64,000 nucleotides of DNA, taken from NCBI GenBank assembly GCA_964484205.1, contig CAZAEZ010000019.1:46202-110201 (forward strand), written 5' to 3'. Within the stretch, counting starts at the first letter, position 1. Every line of letters starts with the position of its first letter. Origin of the DNA: M3007 sp964484205 (GTDB lineage Bacteria; Bacteroidota; Bacteroidia; Chitinophagales; Saprospiraceae). Shown here one piece after another: positions 17,583 to 26,500 of the stretch. Made by a program: the position numbers and the translations under genes. A model generated the notes under the pieces. That model searched no databases. It was not told the DNA's origin and was given only the letters and a program-made list of their open reading frames with translations.

Positions 17583-19775
17583 ATGCGCTTCTTAATCCTT
17601 GTTTCGTTGCTTTTTCGGCTAACAGCCGACCCGGGCGCCCAAACACCGACCATCATGCTGGCCCCCGATCCACAAACCGCCGACACGCGTGCTGCGCGCA
17701 TTTTACAACACTATCTGGAGGCAATAACCGGGCAAAAAGTTGCCCTGCAAACCGGGCTGAAGGTCCCGTCCGAAGGGGCCGTCGTGTTCCTGGGGCCGCA
17801 CCCCAACCTGCGGCTTGTAGGCCTCCAGGTACCGCCGAGCATGCCCGACGAGGCTTATTTTATTCATGGAAAAAACAATGCCTTCCTGATTGCCGGAGGC
17901 GGCACACTCGGCTCCGAATACGGGGTGTACGACCTGCTCGAACGCCTGGGCTGCCGCAAATTCAGTCCGCGCGATTCCTTGATACCCCATGTCGACAAAC
18001 TCCACCTCCCCGATGTGCCGCCGAGGCTGGAAGTGCCTGCATTTCCGTACCGGGAGCTGCACTACGAGCCGGCCTTCGATCCGGCTTGGGCACGCTGGCA
18101 CCGCTTGCGCACCCGCCCCGACAAAGACCGCGACTGGGGTATGTTCGTGCACACGTTTCAACAGCTCTGCCCGCCTGAAACATATTTTGACAGCCACCCG
18201 GAATATTTTTCCTGGAACGGCGCGCAGTGGTCGAACGGTCAGCTTTGCCTTAGCAACGACACTGTGCAGCAACTGGTCATTACCGCCCTGCGACAAAAAA
18301 TAACCGAGAAACCAGATGCCCTGTACTGGTCGGTCAGCCAAAACGACAACTACGACTACTGCAAATGCCCGCGCTGCGCCGCCTCCGACAGCCTGTACCG
18401 CAGTCCGGCCGGTACCTTGCTGGCCTTTGTGAATGCCGTGGCCGCCGAATTTCCGGAAAAAACGATCAGCACGCTGGCGTACCAGTACACCCGCCAGGCG
18501 CCTGTAGGTATTTTGCCGGCTTCCAATGTCAGCATTTGCCTGTGCAGCATCGAATGCAACCGGGGCCTGCCGATTGCCGGGGGGTGCCCCGATTTTGCCC
18601 GCGACCTGGCGGAATGGTCGCGCCTGACCAACCGGCTGATGATCTGGGATTACGTGGTGCAGTTTCGGAGTTATGTCAGTCCGTTCCCCAATTGGCACAC
18701 GCTTCAGCCCAATTTGCGCTTGTTTCAAAACCACGGCGTGCGCATGGTTTTCGAACAAGGCTCCGGGCGCGACCAGTCCGAATTTTCCGATATGCGCGCC
18801 TACTTGCTGGCCAAACTGATGTGGAACCCGCAAGCAGACGCAGACTCCATCCTGCTCGACTTTGGAAAAGGCTACTACGGCGCTGCGCAACCGGCCGTGC
18901 AAAACTACATCCGCGACCTGACGGCCGGCATGCAAGCCGCCGGCAGTCAATTGTGGATTTACGGTATTCCGCAAACGGAAAAATTTCTGACGGACACCCT
19001 CCTGGAAAACCATTTGCTCGCCATGCTGGATGCGGAGGATCTGTTGCAAAACGACACCGTCCGCCAACGGCGCCTGCTGGCGGCCCGCCTGCCGATGGGC
19101 TTTGCCCGGGTGGAAAAAGCCAAGACCGACAGTGTGGCCATTTTTGATATGCTGTCGGACAGCCCGGAGCAATGCCGCGAAGCGTTTCAGGTTTTTATCG
19201 ATAATTGCCAAACGGCGGGCTTCCGAAACCTGCACGAAAACGGCTACTCCCCGGAGGCGTATGTTTCGGATTTTATGGCCTTCCTGGATCGCCAGCGCAC
19301 GGCTGCGGGCTCCGTCGCGTATGCACCCCGGCTGACTTTTCCGGCGGCGCCCACGTATGCCAACGGCGATCCGCAGGAACTGACCAACCGCCGTGTAGGC
19401 GAGTTGGACTACCGCTACAACTGGCTGGGCTTTCAGGGCGAGCACCTGCAGGCTGCTGTCCGGCTGAACAGCGAAACCTGTTCACAGATCAGTGTTTCTT
19501 TTTTGCAGGACCAGCAATCCTGGGTGTTTCTCCCGCGCAAAGTCATCTTCGAAACCTCCCTCAACGGGCAGTATTTCGAACATATTTATGAGGAAAGTAT
19601 CGACCTGGCGCCCGACGGTAAAAAAGCCGTGCGCACGGTCTCCTGGTCGGCGCCCAATGCCCGGATGGCGCAGTATGTTCGTGTGACGGCCTACAACCAC
19701 CTGAGCTGTCCGGCCTGGCATAGCTGCAACGGCAACGCTTGCTGGATATTTGCCGATGAAATAGTTGTACGGTAA
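17583..19775 (+). CDS. Secreted DUF4838-domain protein (glycoside-hydrolase-like)
   Basis: 730 residues from the ATG at 17583 (MRFLILVSLLFRLTADPGAQ, a signal peptide); the 16-residue upstream extension is discarded. The N-terminal part (~25-140) resembles the alpha-glucuronidase-like accessory domain (PDPQTADTRAARILQHYLEA, GGGTLGSEYGVYDLLERLGC). DUF4838 (~185-450) includes FSWNGAQWSNGQLCLSNDT, SVSQNDNYDYCKCPRC with a CxC-x2-C cluster, and MIWDYVVQFRSY. The C-terminal ~590-730 is a beta-sandwich similar to discoidin/F5-8C domains. DUF4838 proteins are thought to be carbohydrate-active, though I know of no settled substrate. The gene is alone on its strand. Confidence 0.8.
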   Translation: MRFLILVSLLFRLTADPGAQTPTIMLAPDPQTADTRAARILQHYLEAITGQKVALQTGLKVPSEGAVVFLGPHPNLRLVGLQVPPSMPDEAYFIHGKNNAFLIAGGGTLGSEYGVYDLLERLGCRKFSPRDSLIPHVDKLHLPDVPPRLEVPAFPYRELHYEPAFDPAWARWHRLRTRPDKDRDWGMFVHTFQQLCPPETYFDSHPEYFSWNGAQWSNGQLCLSNDTVQQLVITALRQKITEKPDALYWSVSQNDNYDYCKCPRCAASDSLYRSPAGTLLAFVNAVAAEFPEKTISTLAYQYTRQAPVGILPASNVSICLCSIECNRGLPIAGGCPDFARDLAEWSRLTNRLMIWDYVVQFRSYVSPFPNWHTLQPNLRLFQNHGVRMVFEQGSGRDQSEFSDMRAYLLAKLMWNPQADADSILLDFGKGYYGAAQPAVQNYIRDLTAGMQAAGSQLWIYGIPQTEKFLTDTLLENHLLAMLDAEDLLQNDTVRQRRLLAARLPMGFARVEKAKTDSVAIFDMLSDSPEQCREAFQVFIDNCQTAGFRNLHENGYSPEAYVSDFMAFLDRQRTAAGSVAYAPRLTFPAAPTYANGDPQELTNRRVGELDYRYNWLGFQGEHLQAAVRLNSETCSQISVSFLQDQQSWVFLPRKVIFETSLNGQYFEHIYEESIDLAPDGKKAVRTVSWSAPNARMAQYVRVTAYNHLSCPAWHSCNGNACWIFADEIVVR

Positions 19776-19776
19776 T

Positions 19777-20046
19777 TCAGGCTTCTGGCTCCGGCTTCCG
19801 AAAACGCTGCATGAGATACGTCACGGCAAGCAACACGGCCAATCCGATCAGGTAGGAGCTGATGAGCATGATCCACTCGTAGGTGTCTTTGCTGACGGCC
19901 TCGCGTTTGGCGGCTACGCCCCAGAGATTTACCAGGCCTTTTTTTACAAAAAAACGCGACACGAGGTTGGAGGCCGACAGGCCGGCCAGGTAGCCTACGG
20001 CGAGGTTGAGCACTTCGCCGGCGATGAATTGTTTGACGTTGGACAT
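19777..20046 (-). CDS. Small membrane protein of unknown function
   Basis: 89 residues. Two hydrophobic stretches: a weak one at ~9-30 (EVLNLAVGYLAGLSASNLV) and a strong one at ~58-80 (WIMLISSYLIGLAVLLAVTYL), with a charged tail RFRKPEPEA. I recognise no family. It converges on the DUF4838 gene with one base between the stops. The coding feel is reasonable (Bacteroidota-like codons, Met start with A-rich upstream), but it has no operon partner. Confidence 0.6.
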   Translation of the reverse strand: MSNVKQFIAGEVLNLAVGYLAGLSASNLVSRFFVKKGLVNLWGVAAKREAVSKDTYEWIMLISSYLIGLAVLLAVTYLMQRFRKPEPEA

Positions 20047-20220
20047 GCGATGGATCGATTTTGCGTTGCGAAGATTGCAAATCCAACGGCGGATTTTTAT
20101 AAATTTTTTCGCAGGTGCCGCCCTTTTAGTTTCAGCAGAAAGTCGGCAGCGAACGCTACTTTTGTTTTTCTACTTTACCCGGAAAAAAGTGGTTTGCAAA
20201 AAATCGGAAACGAATCGTCT

Positions 20221-20254
20221 ATTGTCGGCGTGACTCCAAAGTCACGCCGACAAT
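20221..20254. repeat. 34-bp perfect palindrome
   Basis: Arms attgtcggcgtgact / agtcacgccgacaat around CCAA. It lies in the 257-base space before the acetyltransferase. The build resembles the 33-bp palindromes at 22059, 47704 and 59454 but the arm sequence differs. Confidence 0.8.
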
Positions 20255-20303
20255 GTACGCGGCATCATCACTTTAGTCCGGAATTTTTTTTATAAAACGC
20301 CCT

Positions 20304-20750
20304 ATGCTTATCCGCCCCGCCCTCCTCTCCGACATCCCCCAAATCCAGATTGTCCGCCACGCCGTCAAAGAAAACGTCCTGTCCAACCCGGCCCTGGTCA
20401 CCGACGCCGACTGTGCCCGGTATATCACCGAACGGGGGCGCGGCTGGGTGTGTGAAGTCGACGGGCAGGTCGTCGGCTTTGCCATCGCCGATTTGGTCGA
20501 TCACAATGTCTGGGCTTTGTTTGTCGACCCGGGTTACGAAGCCCGGGGTATCGGGAAGGCCCTGCACGACACCATGCTGGACTGGTATTTCCAGCAAACC
20601 CGCGAAACCGTTTGGCTCGGCACCGCACCCGGCACCCGCGCCGAGGCGTTTTACCGGCGGGCCGGTTGGACTGCGGTCGGCACGGTGGGTAAAGGCGAAG
20701 TGCAATTTGAAATGCCCTTCGAAAACTGGATCAGGTTGAACAAGCGCTGA
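20304..20750 (+). CDS. GNAT-family N-acetyltransferase
   Basis: 148 residues, full-length single GNAT domain. Motif A for acetyl-CoA is ALFVDPGYEARGIGKALHDT (R/Q-x-x-G-x-G/A type). C-terminal AEAFYRRAGWTAVG is motif B. It transfers acetyl from acetyl-CoA to an amine; the substrate is not predictable. It stands alone, with no signal peptide, hence cytoplasmic. Confidence 0.88.
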   Translation: MLIRPALLSDIPQIQIVRHAVKENVLSNPALVTDADCARYITERGRGWVCEVDGQVVGFAIADLVDHNVWALFVDPGYEARGIGKALHDTMLDWYFQQTRETVWLGTAPGTRAEAFYRRAGWTAVGTVGKGEVQFEMPFENWIRLNKR

Positions 20751-20813
20751 ATACGGGGCAGTGTCGTATCTTAGGCAAGATTTAATTGACTCAAGTTTTG
20801 GCAATCAAAAATT

Positions 20814-20923
20814 AGACAGGATTGACAAGATCGACAGGATTATATCATGCAGGCTGCGCCGCCATTTGCGAGTGGAGGCCTGTGTAGCAGGCCTTGATCC
20901 TGTGAATCCTGTTTATCCTGTCC
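20814..20923. repeat. Imperfect inverted repeat of 'gacaggat' units
   Basis: Left arm 20814-20842 holds three related units (gacaggatt, gacaagatc, gacaggatt). Right arm 20894-20923 holds their complements (atcctgtga, atcctgttt, atcctgtcc). A small hairpin ggcctgtgtagcaggcc sits between. It lies between two + genes and contains no open frame worth noting. Confidence 0.75.
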
Positions 20924-20981
20924 ATTTTCTCTGAACAGGTCACAACACGACTAGATTTCATTACACAAAAACCAGCGCAAC

Positions 20982-22025
20982 ATGAAAATATACCTACACT
21001 TGATTCTTGCCGCAACACTTTTGTTTTTCGGCTGCACCGCACCGCAAAACCCGCCGGCCGCCGATGGCCCCACCCTGGAAAGTTATTTCGCCGCCCAAGG
21101 TGACGGCATTCAAACCGGCGGCGTCAACGTGATTCCCGTTCAAACCGGCGGCAAAACCTTCAATATCTGGACGAAGCGCTTCGGCAACAACCCGAAAATC
21201 AAACTCCTGCTCCTGCAAGGCGGACCCGGTTGCACGCATGAATATTGGGAATGCATGGAAAGCTTCCTGCCCGCCGAGGGCATAGAGTTTATTTATTACG
21301 ACCAACTGGGCACCGGTTTTTCCGACAATCCGGCCGATACCGCGTTTTGGGACCTGCCCCGCTATGTGGAAGAGGTGGAAATGGTGCGCAAGGCCCTTGA
21401 CCTCGACAAGGACAATTTTTACCTCTTGGGCCACTCCTGGGGCGGGATTCTGGGCATGGAGTACGCCCTCAAATACCAGGACAACCTGAAGGGCCTGATC
21501 ATTTCCAATATGATGATGAGCTGCCCGGCATACGACCGCTACGCCGATGAAGTGCTGGCCAAAACCATGGACCCCGAAGCCTTGCAGGGCATTCGGGATA
21601 TCGAAGCCGCCAACGACTTCGACAATCCGCGGTACATGGAAATTCTGACCCCGCATTTTTACGAAAAACATATCTGCCGCATGCCGGAGGACGAATGGCC
21701 CGAGCCGGTGGTGCGCTCGTTTGGCAAAATAAATCATAGCCTGTACGTCACCATGCAGGGCCCCAGTGAATTTGGTATCGGTGGCCGGCTTGCCCAATGG
21801 GACGTAACAGACCGGCTTTCCGAAATCAAAGTCCCGACACTTTCCATCGGCGCCACCCACGACACCATGGACCCCGAACACATGAAATGGGTGTCTACCG
21901 TCGTACAAAAAGGGCGTTTTTTGCTTTGCCCCAACGGCAGCCACATGTGCATGTGGGATGATCAGAAAACCTACATGGCCGGACTGATCGCTTTTCTGAA
22001 GGATGTGGATAAGGGTACCCTGTAG
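20982..22025 (+). CDS. Exported proline iminopeptidase-like alpha/beta hydrolase (S33 type)
   Basis: 347 residues. The lipobox LLFFGC puts the lipidated Cys at ~18, so it is an exported lipoprotein, unlike the cytoplasmic classical enzyme. Motifs: oxyanion loop LLQGGPGCTHEYWE, YYDQLGTGFSDNP, nucleophile GHSWGG, acid in IGATHDTMDPEHM and His in GSHMCMWD. These match prolyl aminopeptidase/tricorn-factor relatives, which remove N-terminal residues from short peptides. The role is probably periplasmic peptide use. It is followed directly by the composite repeat region. Confidence 0.85.
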   Translation: MKIYLHLILAATLLFFGCTAPQNPPAADGPTLESYFAAQGDGIQTGGVNVIPVQTGGKTFNIWTKRFGNNPKIKLLLLQGGPGCTHEYWECMESFLPAEGIEFIYYDQLGTGFSDNPADTAFWDLPRYVEEVEMVRKALDLDKDNFYLLGHSWGGILGMEYALKYQDNLKGLIISNMMMSCPAYDRYADEVLAKTMDPEALQGIRDIEAANDFDNPRYMEILTPHFYEKHICRMPEDEWPEPVVRSFGKINHSLYVTMQGPSEFGIGGRLAQWDVTDRLSEIKVPTLSIGATHDTMDPEHMKWVSTVVQKGRFLLCPNGSHMCMWDDQKTYMAGLIAFLKDVDKGTL

Positions 22026-22047
22026 GGGCGACCCTTGCGGTCGCCCT
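22024..22047. repeat. GGGCGACC hairpin
   Basis: aggggcgaccc / ggtcgccct around TTGC, directly after the peptidase stop codon. It may work as a weak terminator but has no T-run. Confidence 0.6.
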
Positions 22048-22058
22048 GCCATGTGAGT

Positions 22059-22091
22059 ACTCGTCCTACGACTTCAAGTCGTAGGACGAGT
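22059..22091. repeat. 33-bp palindrome, copy 1
   Basis: Arms actcgtcctacgact / agtcgtaggacgagt, centre TCA. The 15-base arms are identical in copies at 47704-47736 and 59454-59486; only the central three bases differ. It is followed by a partial 'ctccgtgtcctcc...ctccgtgg' segment (22109-22139). Confidence 0.9.
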
Positions 22092-22145
22092 AGCGTACAC
22101 GAACAGGTCTTCTCCGTGTCCTCCATGGCTCCGTGGTGAAAAAAG

Positions 22146-22186
22146 TCTACGGCGGGCATTTCAATTTTCCGCTTTTGATACAGCCT
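22146..22186. repeat. Shared tail module of composite repeat, copy A
   Basis: About 41 bases from tctacggcgggcattt to gatacagcct; a close copy lies at 59574-59615. It ends one base before the fold-back element at 22188. Confidence 0.8.
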
Positions 22187-22187
22187 A

Positions 22188-22348
22188 AGAACTTGTCCAG
22201 GATTTCATCGCTGGCCTACAAACGGCTAATTTTATTCCATGCTGCGTTAAATTTCTCACCGGATTGCCCGCATACGGCTGCGAAATTTGTCTTGCCTGAA
22301 ATAAAATTCCCCTGTTTTCGGCTCAGCATGAAAACCTGGACAAGTTCT
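22188..22348. mobile_element. 161-bp fold-back (MITE-like) element
   Basis: The outer arms agaacttgtccagg / cctggacaagttct are perfect. Complementarity continues inward with small gaps (atttcatcgctg / cagcatgaaaa, aattttattcc / gaaataaaatt, aaatttctcacc region / cgaaatttgtc), so nearly the whole element folds on itself. No coding capacity. It ends three bases before the stop of the adaptor gene. A non-autonomous transposable element is the likely nature; I see no target duplication. Confidence 0.6.
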
Positions 22349-22351
22349 CAA

Positions 22352-23491
22352 TCACTCCTCCGCACTGTTTTTCATTTTCATCAGCAGGGCATACGCATTT
22401 TGCAACACCACGTCCCTGCCGGCCAGGTCGCCCACCGGGATGATCTGTTGCCGGCCGTTTTGCAGCAGGCCGAGTTCCACTTCCACCAGGGAAAAATTGC
22501 CCTTGCCGGCGTCGGTAAACACATAATTTTTGTTTTCCCAACGCACGACGGCCGCTTCGGGTACCACCAGGGCATTTTCCGTTTTCAGCGCCACCTCGGC
22601 GTTCATAAACATGCCGGGCACAAGATTGCGGTGGTCAAATTTTTCAAAATGGCAGTGCACCTCGGCGGCCCGGTTCTCGTCGAGGCTGCGGCCGATGAGG
22701 ATGATCCCGGCGGGATATTTTTTGTCGGGCTCATCGTTCGTCCAGGCCAGTACTTTCTGACCGATAGCCAGTTTGGCGACGTCTTTTTCAAAAACCGTGA
22801 GCGCCAGGTGAATGTCGTCGGGGTTAACCAGTTCGAAAAGCACATCGGTGGGCGCGGTGTATTTCCCGATGTTGACATCCAGTTTGGCCACAAAGCCGTC
22901 GATGGGCGACCGGACGCTGACGCTGCGCGAAAGGGTGCGTTCCGACAAGCCGTCAGGGTTCAGGCCGATCAGGCGCAATTTTTCCTCGAATGCCCGGACG
23001 ATGATTTTTTGCGATTCAAAATCAGTTTTCACCTGTTGAAAAACCTTGTCGCTACTCGCCTTGCCGGCATTGAGCGCCTCTTGCCGGGCAAATTCACTTT
23101 CCAGCAGTGCTCGTTTGGCCTTGGCCAGCAGGTAATCCTGTTGCAGTTGGATGAGTTGGGCATCTTCCATCACTGCCAGTTCTTCGCCTTTCCGGACACG
23201 CATGCCCGGCAGTAATTTGCTCGACTTGAGGTAGCCGCCCAGGGGGAAACTGACGCTCACCATGTTTTGCGGCGGTACATCGATAGCGCCGTTGACGCGC
23301 AGGGTGGCCGCCAGGGCCTCTTGTTTGGGTTGACCGGTGACGATGCCGGCATTTTTCAGTTGTTCGGGTGTGAGCGACACTTCGGTGCCGGCTGCTGATG
23401 CGCTGTTTGTTTCGGCAGCGCCGGGTTCAGCTTGTTTTGCGCTGCAAGCGGCCAGAAACAGGGCCGGTATGAGGATGAAATGCGATTTCAT
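22352..23491 (-). CDS. czcB: RND efflux periplasmic adaptor (CzcB/CusB type)
   Basis: 379 residues from the Met at 23491 (MKSHFILIPALFLAACSAKQ); the lipobox FLAAC makes Cys16 the lipid anchor. The upstream 62-residue extension overlaps the pump gene and is discarded. The barrel-sandwich domain (~75-110 and 190-230, SVRSPIDGFVAKLDVNIGKY) flanks an alpha-hairpin (~115-180, LIQLQQDYLLAKAKRALLES). The beta-barrel and membrane-proximal parts follow to 379. It joins the inner-membrane pump to the outer-membrane channel. The start lies 13 bases after the CzcA-TolC stop, so it is co-transcribed. Unlike the second adaptor (35983) it has no His-rich ends. Confidence 0.9.
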   Translation of the reverse strand: MKSHFILIPALFLAACSAKQAEPGAAETNSASAAGTEVSLTPEQLKNAGIVTGQPKQEALAATLRVNGAIDVPPQNMVSVSFPLGGYLKSSKLLPGMRVRKGEELAVMEDAQLIQLQQDYLLAKAKRALLESEFARQEALNAGKASSDKVFQQVKTDFESQKIIVRAFEEKLRLIGLNPDGLSERTLSRSVSVRSPIDGFVAKLDVNIGKYTAPTDVLFELVNPDDIHLALTVFEKDVAKLAIGQKVLAWTNDEPDKKYPAGIILIGRSLDENRAAEVHCHFEKFDHRNLVPGMFMNAEVALKTENALVVPEAAVVRWENKNYVFTDAGKGNFSLVEVELGLLQNGRQQIIPVGDLAGRDVVLQNAYALLMKMKNSAEE

Positions 23492-23504
23492 GATCGTGTT
23501 TTTT

Positions 23505-26500
23505 TTACTCGTTGGTGAAAAGTTGAAGCTGGAGCACTGCCTGGTTGTACTGGCTGAGGGCATCCAGGTATTGACTTTGCAGGTCGAAATGCTGGTTGAT
23601 AAGCATGACCCATTCGAGGTAATTGATTTCGCCTGCGGCAAATTGCCGGTCGGCGGTTTCGACGATAGTGGCTGCATTGGGCAGCACCTCGTTTTGGTAA
23701 AATTGCAGGCTCGTCCAGTATTTCGACACTTCCTGGCGGGCGCCGGCCTGCTCGGCGCGGGTTTTCTGGTTCAGCCAGTCGAGCTCGTTTTGCTGGCGCA
23801 ACACTTCAATTTCGGCAGCCGAAATACGCGCGCGCTGCGCCCTGGTGAACAGCGGAACCGCCACACCGGCTTCGGCGAAGGTGAAGCGATGCCAGCCGTT
23901 GAAGTAGCGCTCGGTTTGGTCGACCGTCTGGTAACCGATGATGCTCTGGCTGTTGAGCCCGAGGGAAAGCGTGGGCAGTAGCCGGGCCTTTTCGGCATCC
24001 ACCATCCGGCGGGCGGTGTTGAGCCGGTGCTCTTGCAACAACATTTGCGGCAGTTGGCTCGCGCCACTCGTATCGGCCGGCGCCGGAAATGGCAGCTGGC
24101 TTTGGGTGGCCTGCGGCACGCGCGAGGACCCCGGCCCCAGCAGCAGGTTGAATTGCCGGAGGGCAATTTGTTTGTCCTGGCGTACCATGGCCAGCAGGTT
24201 GCTGATCTGCTGGCGTTGCAGTTGCGCCGTTGTTTTTTCCAAAACCGTCGTCTCGCCTTTTTCAAACCGCAGCAGGGCTTTGCCCTCGAAAATCCGGTAC
24301 AGGCTGTCGGCCTGCTGCAACAGTTTTTCCTTGTCGCCCAGCGCCAGGTATGCGTAAAACTGCCGGCTGAGGGCCACTTTGAGCATTCGACGACCGACCA
24401 TCACCTGCGCCTGCGCACCCCGGGCCTGTTCGGCCAGCAGCAGTTTTTGGGTTTTGTACACCTTCGGAAATTCGATCGTTTGCGCGATGCCGATTTTGTG
24501 GTCAAACCGGATGCTGTTGAATTGGCCGAGTTCCAGCGAAAAATTGGTTTTCTCGATATTCATCCAACCGGCGCTTTGTTTTTCAAAAACCTGCGCGTTC
24601 AGGCGGGCCGATTCGAGTTCGGGATTATTGGCGTAGGCCAGTTCCAGGGCTTCCGGCAGGTTGACGGGCTGCGCCGGTTGCTGCGCAAACCCCGTTGTTG
24701 CCGCCAAAACCAGCACCAGGGTAAATGCGGCTGCATCGGATTTTGCTTTTTTCCAGCCGCCTTTTTCAAACAACACATACAAAACCGGCAGCACGAACAT
24801 CGTCAGCAGGGTAGCCGACACGATCCCGCCGATCACCACGGTGGCCAGAGGGCGTTGTACTTCGGCGCCGGCGCCCTGGCTGATCGCCATCGGGATGAAG
24901 CCGAGCGAGGGCGCCAGGGCGGTCATCAGTACCGAGCGCAGGCGGATCTTGGTGCCCATCAGCACGAGGCGGCGCGTGTCGTCCCAGCCTTCCGCTTTCA
25001 GGCGGTTAAACTCCGAGATCAGCACAATGCCGTTGAGCACTGCCACACCGAACAAGGCGATAAACCCGATGCCTGCGGATATGGAAAAGGGCAGATCGCG
25101 GAGCCAAAGCGCCACAATGCCGCCGATGGCCGAAAGCGGGATGGCCGAATAGATGAGCAGGCCCTGCCGGACCGAGTTGAACGCGAAATACAACATCAAA
25201 AAAATGAGGGCGAGTGCCACCGGCACGGCAATGATGAGCCGTTCTTTGGCGGCTTGCAGGTTTTCAAATGCGCCGCCGTAGGTGATGTAGTACCCGGCCG
25301 GCAGCTTGACCTGCTGCTCCACCTTTGCCTGAAGTTCGTGCACGATACTTTGCACATCGCGGCCGCGCACGTTGAACCCGACGATGATGCGGCGCTTGGC
25401 ATCTTCGCGCTGGATTTGGTTGGGCCCTTCGATTTCCTGCACGTCGGCCACCTGTTCGAGCGGAATTTGCTGGCCATTCGGGGTGGCCACCAGCAGGTTG
25501 CGCACATCGGCGATCGAACGCCGGCCTTCGGGATGTACGCGCACCACGAGGTCGAAGCGTTTTTCGCCTTCGTATACCTGGCCGGTGGCAGCGCCGGCGA
25601 AGGCTGCGTTGAGGGTGCGGTTGAGCTCGGCGATGTGCAGGCCGTACCTGGCCATGGTCTCGCGTTTGTACCGGACGACGATCTGCGGCATGCCGTTGAC
25701 CTGCTCCACGTAGAGCTCGGTGGCCCCTTCAACGCCGGCGCAAACGTCGCCGAGCCGTTGGGCGTATTTGGCCAGGGTGTCGAGGTCTTCGCCAAAAATT
25801 TTACACACCACATCCTGTCGCGCGCCGGTCATGAGCTCGTTGAAGCGCATCTGTACCGGGAATTGGAAACCGGCGGTGACCCCGGGAATAGCCTGGATCT
25901 TTGCGCTCATTTTTTCCGCCAGTTCATCAAAGTTTTTGGCCGAGGTCCATTCTTTTTTGGGTTTGAGAATGACCATCATGTCGCTGGCTTCCATGGGCAT
26001 GGGGTCGGTCGGGATTTCGCCGCTGCCAATTTTGGTGACCACTTTTTCCACCTCGGGGAAGTTTCGGAGCAGGGCGCCGGCTGTTTGCCGGGTGGCTTCG
26101 ATGGTGGTGTTGAGGTTGCTGCCGGTGAGCACCCGGGTGTCGACGGCGAAATCGCCTTCCTCCAGTTCGGGGATAAACTCGCCGCCCAGCGTACCCAGCA
26201 GCCACAACGAGCCGGCCAGCAGGATGGCCGAGGTAACGATCACCGTTTTCGGGAAATTCAATACCCCTTCCAGGCTGTGCTGGTACCAGCGTTCGAGGCG
26301 TGCCATCAGACGGTCGCTCAGCGATTTTTTGTGCGACACTTTTTTGCTGATAAACAAGGCGCTCATCATGGGTACGTACGTAAGCGAGAGGATAAAGGCG
26401 CCGAGAATGGCGAAGGACACCGTTTGGGCCATGGGCATGAACATTTTTCCTTCAATGCCTTCCAGGGAAAAAATGGGGAGGTAAACGATGAGGATGATGA

